From the NCBI RefSeq assembly GCF_004116625.1, contig NZ_NXIE01000001.1, forward strand, positions 496,001 through 560,000: a stretch of DNA of 64,000 bases, in the 5' to 3' direction. Both the position numbers and the translations under genes were made by a program. This DNA is from Halarcobacter mediterraneus (GTDB lineage: Bacteria; Campylobacterota; Campylobacteria; Campylobacterales; Arcobacteraceae). This document shows, piece by piece, positions 59,741 through 64,000 of the stretch (its first letter is position 1; every line of letters begins with the position of its first letter). Under the pieces are notes generated by a model. The model made no database searches, was not told the origin of the DNA, and saw only the letters and a list, made by a program, of their open reading frames with translations.

Positions 59741-62557
59741 ATGGTGAAACTACTTATTTTATTATTACTTCTTTTAAATGCTCAACTATTTGCCCAAAAT
59801 AAAATTATATTAACCAACGAAGAGAAAGACTTTTTAAAAAAAAATACACCTTTAAGATTACATAATGAACTAAACTGGCCTCCTTACAATTTTTATGAAA
59901 ATAATGAAGCAAAAGGTTTTTCTGTAGACTACATAAATCTTTTAGCCAAAAAACTAAATATCAAAATAAAATATATTACAGGTCCTTCATGGGATGAGTT
60001 TATGGAAATGCTACAAAATGATGAACTTGATGTAATAATTAATATATCAAAAAATAATAAGAGAAATAAAGACATAGCCTTTACCTCTGTTTTTCATACG
60101 GCAGCTAATGCAATTTATGTAAAAGTAGGTAATGAAAAAATTGATTCACTAGAAAAACTTGAAGGCAAAACAATTATAATGCCTAAGGGTTTTTTTGCTC
60201 AAAAAGCTATTGAAAAATACTACCCTAAAATAAATCAAATTCATGTAAAAGACTCTTTAGAAGCATTAATGCAATTATCTCTAGGGAAAGCAGATGCAAC
60301 CATTGGAAAGAAAAATGTTCTTGATTATATAATTGCTCAAAATAATATTTCAGGAGTTATACCTACAAACTATATTGATGATAATAGAATTGTAAGCTTA
60401 ATAAGAATTGGAACCTCAAAAAATAAAGTTATTTTAAGGGATATATTAGAAAAAGCCCAAAGAAGTATCTCAGATGAAGAGTTATTAAGTTTAAAAAGAA
60501 AATGGTTTGGAAGTCATAGTAATATAAATAATTCATTAAAAAAAGAGTTTTTAAATGAAAAAGAATTAAATTATATTTCTAAAAGGAATATAATTAGAAT
60601 GTGCAATATAAATGACTTAACTCCTATTTCTTTTAAAGAAAATGGACAAATAAAAGGAATTTCAATTGATCTTATAAGAAAAATAGAAAATCTTATACAT
60701 GTAAAATTTCTTCCTATTGATACTGTTTCTTGGGAACAAGCAAAAGAGTTTTTAAAAATAAAACAGTGTGATTTAATCCCTACAATAACAAATAGTACAG
60801 AACTCATTGATTTTGCAAATTTTACTAAGCCTTATTTAAATTATAAACAAGCAATAATAACTCAAAAAGATGAATCTGTAGTTTCAAGTTTAGAAGATAT
60901 TCTTGATAAAACTATGGCAGTAAAATATAATTCACAATTAATTAAAATATTAAAATCTACACATCCTGATTTAGATGTTTTACTTACAAAATCAAATAGA
61001 GAAACTTTAGAGATGGTAAGTAAAGGAAAAGCATATTTTACTGTACAACCCTTACCAATAGCTTCTTATTATATTTCCAACTACGCTTTAAAAAACCTAT
61101 ACATTTCCCGATATACAAATATGAACTATACTGTAAATATGGCTATTCATAAAGATAATGAAATTTTACTTAATATTCTAAATAAAACTTTAAGTCAAAT
61201 AAGTCCCCATGAACATAGAGAGATATTTAATAAATGGACTGCTGTATCTTTTGAAGAAGGCTTTGATTATACTTTAATGTGGCAAATTATAATTATAGTA
61301 TTAATTGTTTTTATTATTGTATCTTATAGACAAAATATCCTTAATAAACATAATAATAAATTACAAGAAGCCAATAATAAAATAGAAGAAAAAACTCTTG
61401 AACTTGCAAAACAAAAACTTCTTTTTGAAACTTTATATAACAAATCCTCTGACGGAGTATTTTTAATAAAAGAAAAAAAAATTATTGATTGTAATGAAGC
61501 TAGTTCTAAAATATTAGGTTTTCATAAAATAGAATTACTTGATAAACATTTATATGAATTAGCTCCAGAATATCAACCTGATAATACATCTTCTCATAGA
61601 TTATTTGAAAATAAAATTGAAAAAGCACTAATTTTTGGAATGAGTACATTTGAAGCAGTTCTTAAAGGAATTGCAGATAAAAAAATTTGGGTTGAACTTG
61701 TATTAACAGCAATTGAGATAGAAAACCAGAGAGTTATCCATACCGTAATCAGAGACATTTCAAAAAGAAAAGTCTTAGAAAAACGACTTGAAGACTTAAA
61801 CACTAATCTAGAAGAAAAAATCAAAAAAGAAGTAAGAAAAAATGAAAACAGTACAAAACAGTTAATTCAACAAAGTAGATTAGCCCAAATGGGAGAAATG
61901 ATTTCCATGATTGCTCACCAATGGAGACAGCCTTTATCAGCGATATCTGCAACAACAAATAATCTTTTAATAAAATTAATGATAGAAAATAAAATTGAGA
62001 AAGAAACCCTTGAGAAAGAATTGAATTTAATAACAGACTATTCTCAACATCTGTCCTCAACAATAGATGATTTTAGAAACTTCTTTAAAAGTGATAAAGG
62101 AAAAGAAAAATTTAATATAGAAGAAATGATTCTAAAATCAATTAATATTATAAAAACATCTATTGAAGCAAAAAATATAAAACTGGAAATATACTTTGAA
62201 AAAGATTTAGAAATTTATTCTTATCCCACAGAAATACAACAAGTTGTTTTAAATATTTTAAAAAATGCTGAAGATGTTTTATCTGAAAAAGACTTAGATG
62301 AAAAAAAGATTTCTCTAAGTACTTATAAAAACAAAGAAAATATAATAATAGAAATACATGATAACGGTGGAGGAATAGATAAAAAAATTATAAAGAATAT
62401 ATTCGATCCATATTTCTCTACAAAAAGTGCACAAGATGGAACAGGATTAGGTCTTTATATGAGTAGAATCATTATAAATGACCATTGTAATGGAGATTTA
62501 AAAGTTTTAAATGAAAAAGATGGAGCAACATTTTTTATTCAATTACCCATTAAATAA
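59741..62557 (+). CDS. Sensor histidine kinase with two extracellular SBP_bac_3 domains and PAS
   Basis: A 938-residue membrane kinase. Signal peptide (1-~19, ends 'LFAQ'), two solute-binding modules (~25-250 and ~265-500), one membrane helix (~510-530), coiled coil (~535-565), PAS (~565-685), second coil, His726 in 'GEMISMIAHQWRQPL', N-box 'VLNILKNAEDVL', and 'IHDNGGGI' and 'GTGLGLYMS'. A smaller relative of the three-module kinase at 5327. The ATG has no Shine-Dalgarno; TATAAT lies nine bases upstream (59726-59731) with TTGCAA as possible -35, so the mRNA may be leaderless or nearly so. A receiver gene follows after 16 bp. Confidence 0.93.
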   Translation: MVKLLILLLLLLNAQLFAQNKIILTNEEKDFLKKNTPLRLHNELNWPPYNFYENNEAKGFSVDYINLLAKKLNIKIKYITGPSWDEFMEMLQNDELDVIINISKNNKRNKDIAFTSVFHTAANAIYVKVGNEKIDSLEKLEGKTIIMPKGFFAQKAIEKYYPKINQIHVKDSLEALMQLSLGKADATIGKKNVLDYIIAQNNISGVIPTNYIDDNRIVSLIRIGTSKNKVILRDILEKAQRSISDEELLSLKRKWFGSHSNINNSLKKEFLNEKELNYISKRNIIRMCNINDLTPISFKENGQIKGISIDLIRKIENLIHVKFLPIDTVSWEQAKEFLKIKQCDLIPTITNSTELIDFANFTKPYLNYKQAIITQKDESVVSSLEDILDKTMAVKYNSQLIKILKSTHPDLDVLLTKSNRETLEMVSKGKAYFTVQPLPIASYYISNYALKNLYISRYTNMNYTVNMAIHKDNEILLNILNKTLSQISPHEHREIFNKWTAVSFEEGFDYTLMWQIIIIVLIVFIIVSYRQNILNKHNNKLQEANNKIEEKTLELAKQKLLFETLYNKSSDGVFLIKEKKIIDCNEASSKILGFHKIELLDKHLYELAPEYQPDNTSSHRLFENKIEKALIFGMSTFEAVLKGIADKKIWVELVLTAIEIENQRVIHTVIRDISKRKVLEKRLEDLNTNLEEKIKKEVRKNENSTKQLIQQSRLAQMGEMISMIAHQWRQPLSAISATTNNLLIKLMIENKIEKETLEKELNLITDYSQHLSSTIDDFRNFFKSDKGKEKFNIEEMILKSINIIKTSIEAKNIKLEIYFEKDLEIYSYPTEIQQVVLNILKNAEDVLSEKDLDEKKISLSTYKNKENIIIEIHDNGGGIDKKIIKNIFDPYFSTKSAQDGTGLGLYMSRIIINDHCNGDLKVLNEKDGATFFIQLPIK

Positions 62558-62573
62558 TAAGAAAGGAAAATAA

Positions 62574-63005
62574 ATGAGTTCTAACTTAAAAGAATTAGTA
62601 GAATATAGTAAAAAACTTAACATACTTTTTATTGAAGACAATAATGAAGTAAGAGAACAATTATATAAATTATTTAAAAATTTTTTTGAAAATATTGATA
62701 AATGTTTTAATGGAGATGAAGCATTAGAAAAATATAAAAAAAAAGAAAAAAACTATTATGATTTAATTATTAGTGATATTAGTATGCCAAAACTTGATGG
62801 AATTCAATTATGTAAAGAAATTATAAAAATAAATAAAAAACAAGAAATATTAATTGTATCTGCCCATACAGAAAAAGAAAAATTATCACAGTTAGAAGAA
62901 ATTGGGATTGAAAACATTCTTCAAAAACCAGTTGAGCATATAAGTTTAATTAATACTCTAAGTAAAATTATAAACAATATAAAAAGAAATAAAGAAGAGA
63001 GTTAG
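62574..63005 (+). CDS. Stand-alone response regulator receiver
   Basis: A 143-residue CheY-like protein: acidic residues 'LFIEDNNEV' (~20-23), phospho-acceptor Asp68 in 'LIISDISMPKLDG', 'VSAHTE' and Lys118 in 'ILQKPV'. It has no output domain, so it signals by protein contact or as a phosphorelay intermediate. AAGGAAA precedes the ATG. It lies 16 bp after the dual-sensor kinase, its clear partner. The stop overlaps the convergent ABC-F gene by 4 bp. Confidence 0.92.
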   Translation: MSSNLKELVEYSKKLNILFIEDNNEVREQLYKLFKNFFENIDKCFNGDEALEKYKKKEKNYYDLIISDISMPKLDGIQLCKEIIKINKKQEILIVSAHTEKEKLSQLEEIGIENILQKPVEHISLINTLSKIINNIKRNKEES

Positions 63006-63018
63006 AGTTCCTCTAACT
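63000..63018. terminator. Short stem-loop at convergent gene ends
   Basis: Eight-bp perfect stem AGTTAGAG (63000-63007) / CTCTAACT (63011-63018), 3-nt loop, over the overlapping stops of the receiver and ABC-F genes. Confidence 0.55.
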
Positions 63019-64000
63019 TCTTATCATATAAAGCCATTAGCTCATCTAATTTAAGTTGATTCTCTTCTAAAGACTCAAACATCTGCTCAACTTCATCTTC
63101 ATGTTTTTTGATTATTTGAGACAGTTCTATAATCTTACTATTATCACCTTGATTTGAAGCTTGTATAAGTTCTGCTTGATATTTTTCAATATCGTCTTCT
63201 ACTTCCATAATAGAATTTTCAAGCTTTTCAATCTTCTTTTTTAAAGGATTTGTTTCTTTACTTCTTTCTTGGATTATTGAAGCTCTTAATTTTTTATTCT
63301 CTTTTTTGTTTACTTTTGCTTGTTTTGGTTTCTCTTTTTGCTCTTCACCTTCTTCATCTTCCCAACCAATTTTTTCTAAAAACTCATCATATGTTCCATC
63401 AAAATAATCAGCTCCATCTTTTGCAAAAACAATAAGTCTATCACATACTTGTCTTAATAACTCTTCTGAGTGAGTTACTATAATACAAGAACCCTCAAAG
63501 TTTTTAATAGCTTTTGTAAGTGAATCAATTGATTGCATATCTAAGTGGTTTGTTGGCTCATCAAGAAATAATAGGTTTACATCTTTTGCTAAGATTTGTC
63601 CTAGCATTACCCTACTTTTTTCTCCCCCCGATAATAAAGAGATTTTCTTTTTAACATCATCTCCACTAAACATCATAGAACCACAAATACCTCTTACTGT
63701 AGATTCAGAAAGTTTTGCATTAGAAACATAGATTTCATCCATTATTGTATTGTTTGGATTAAGATGGGAAATATTTGTTTGCCCAAAGTGTCCAAAGGTA
63801 GTAGTTCCATGATAATCTATAGTTCCACTAAGTGGTTTTAGCTCTTTTGCAATATTATTTAGAAGTGTAGACTTACCCTTACCATTTTTACCGATAATTC
63901 CTAAAGTCTCACCCTTTTTTAAAGTAAAAGAGATATCTTTAAAAAGTATTTCATTTTCTTTGTATCCAAAACTTAAATCTTTTACATCAAGTAAAACTTT
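63002..64000 (-). CDS. ABC-F family ATPase (partial, 5' end outside the window)
   Basis: The open frame continues to the right edge; the visible ~332 residues are the second half of a duplicated ATPase. Seen are Walker A 'IIGKNGKGKSTLL', 'GQTNISHLNPNNTIMDE', signature 'LSGGEKSRVMLG', Walker B 'LLFLDEPTNHLDM', 'IVTHSEELL' and a C-terminal coiled coil (~last 100 residues). ABC-F proteins act on the ribosome as translation factors or antibiotic protection proteins and have no membrane part. The C-terminal coil and 'DEPTNHLD' fit the Uup/EttA-like housekeeping group; which subfamily is not decidable without the N-terminal half. Confidence 0.92.
   Translation of the reverse strand, partial: KVLLDVKDLSFGYKENEILFKDISFTLKKGETLGIIGKNGKGKSTLLNNIAKELKPLSGTIDYHGTTTFGHFGQTNISHLNPNNTIMDEIYVSNAKLSESTVRGICGSMMFSGDDVKKKISLLSGGEKSRVMLGQILAKDVNLLFLDEPTNHLDMQSIDSLTKAIKNFEGSCIIVTHSEELLRQVCDRLIVFAKDGADYFDGTYDEFLEKIGWEDEEGEEQKEKPKQAKVNKKENKKLRASIIQERSKETNPLKKKIEKLENSIMEVEDDIEKYQAELIQASNQGDNSKIIELSQIIKKHEDEVEQMFESLEENQLKLDELMALYDKKLEEL

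Overview
The window is AT-rich chromosomal DNA (clearly below one third G+C by eye) with almost no spacing between genes. Gene content points to a member of the Campylobacterota, most probably the Arcobacter group (inference). Markers are a Wolinella-type nitrous-oxide-reductase operon, a fused ResB/CcsA cytochrome c synthase, a UPF0323 lipoprotein next to a glutathionylspermidine-synthase-like gene, a dimeric MazG-type dUTPase, a short ComEC, and many sensor kinases of the 'GEMI..IAHQWRQPL' type. No rRNA, tRNA, insertion sequence, prophage or CRISPR array was seen.

Layout. 1-2279: signalling block (partial receiver protein, OmpR-type regulator, divergent PAS kinase). 2297-5289: HTH-extended dUTPase, small Cys protein, recR, dnaJ. 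5327-8728: giant sensor kinase with three extracellular solute-binding modules. 8826-14364: trpB, ferritin-like protein, metallo-hydrolase, a tandem pair of GGDEF proteins, cmoB. 14537-20705: ccsBA, response regulator, HAD phosphatase, EF-hand protein and a two-component pair. 20755-27066: Na/Pi transporter, trmL, purU, malic enzyme, pgeF, aroE. 27077-37008: a complete clade II nos operon on the minus strand (nosZ-B-D-G-C-C-H-F-L-Y plus a second NosL-like gene). 37200-39558: a divergent regulator/kinase pair beside it. 39562-41831: UspA and gdhA. 42120-43951: lipoprotein and GSP-synthase-like protein. 43971-48272: seven-gene minus-strand operon (DjlA-like, two BFD-like [2Fe-2S] proteins, small protein, nadE, DegT aminotransferase, lpxK). 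48367-52766: tatB-tatC-queA, ExoX-like nuclease, sodium symporter. 52791-59635: DEAD-box helicase, MltC, ComEC, OvoA, RraA-like protein. 59741-63005: a second multi-sensor kinase with a lone receiver. The last kilobase is a partial ABC-F ATPase.

How it fits together. The nos genes give N2O respiration; electrons probably pass through NosG/NosH and the two small cytochromes c to the cytochrome-c-tailed NosZ, with heme attached by a CcsBA-type synthase such as the one here. NosG has a twin-arginine-like signal and tatBC lie in the same window. A perfect TTGAT-N4-ATCAA box is placed for class II activation of nosZ. Seven signalling loci in 64 kb suggest an environmentally responsive organism.

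Most noteworthy: a DEAD-box helicase whose full-length frame has no ATG/GTG/TTG start; a GGDEF pair with complementary defects (one keeps the inhibitory site, the other the catalytic motif); the three-sensor kinase; a 28-bp perfect palindrome that gives two convergent genes the same last seven residues; palindromes at the starts of a kinase gene, an EF-hand gene and purU; and several genes that look leaderless. No wholly new multi-gene system could be demonstrated from sequence alone.
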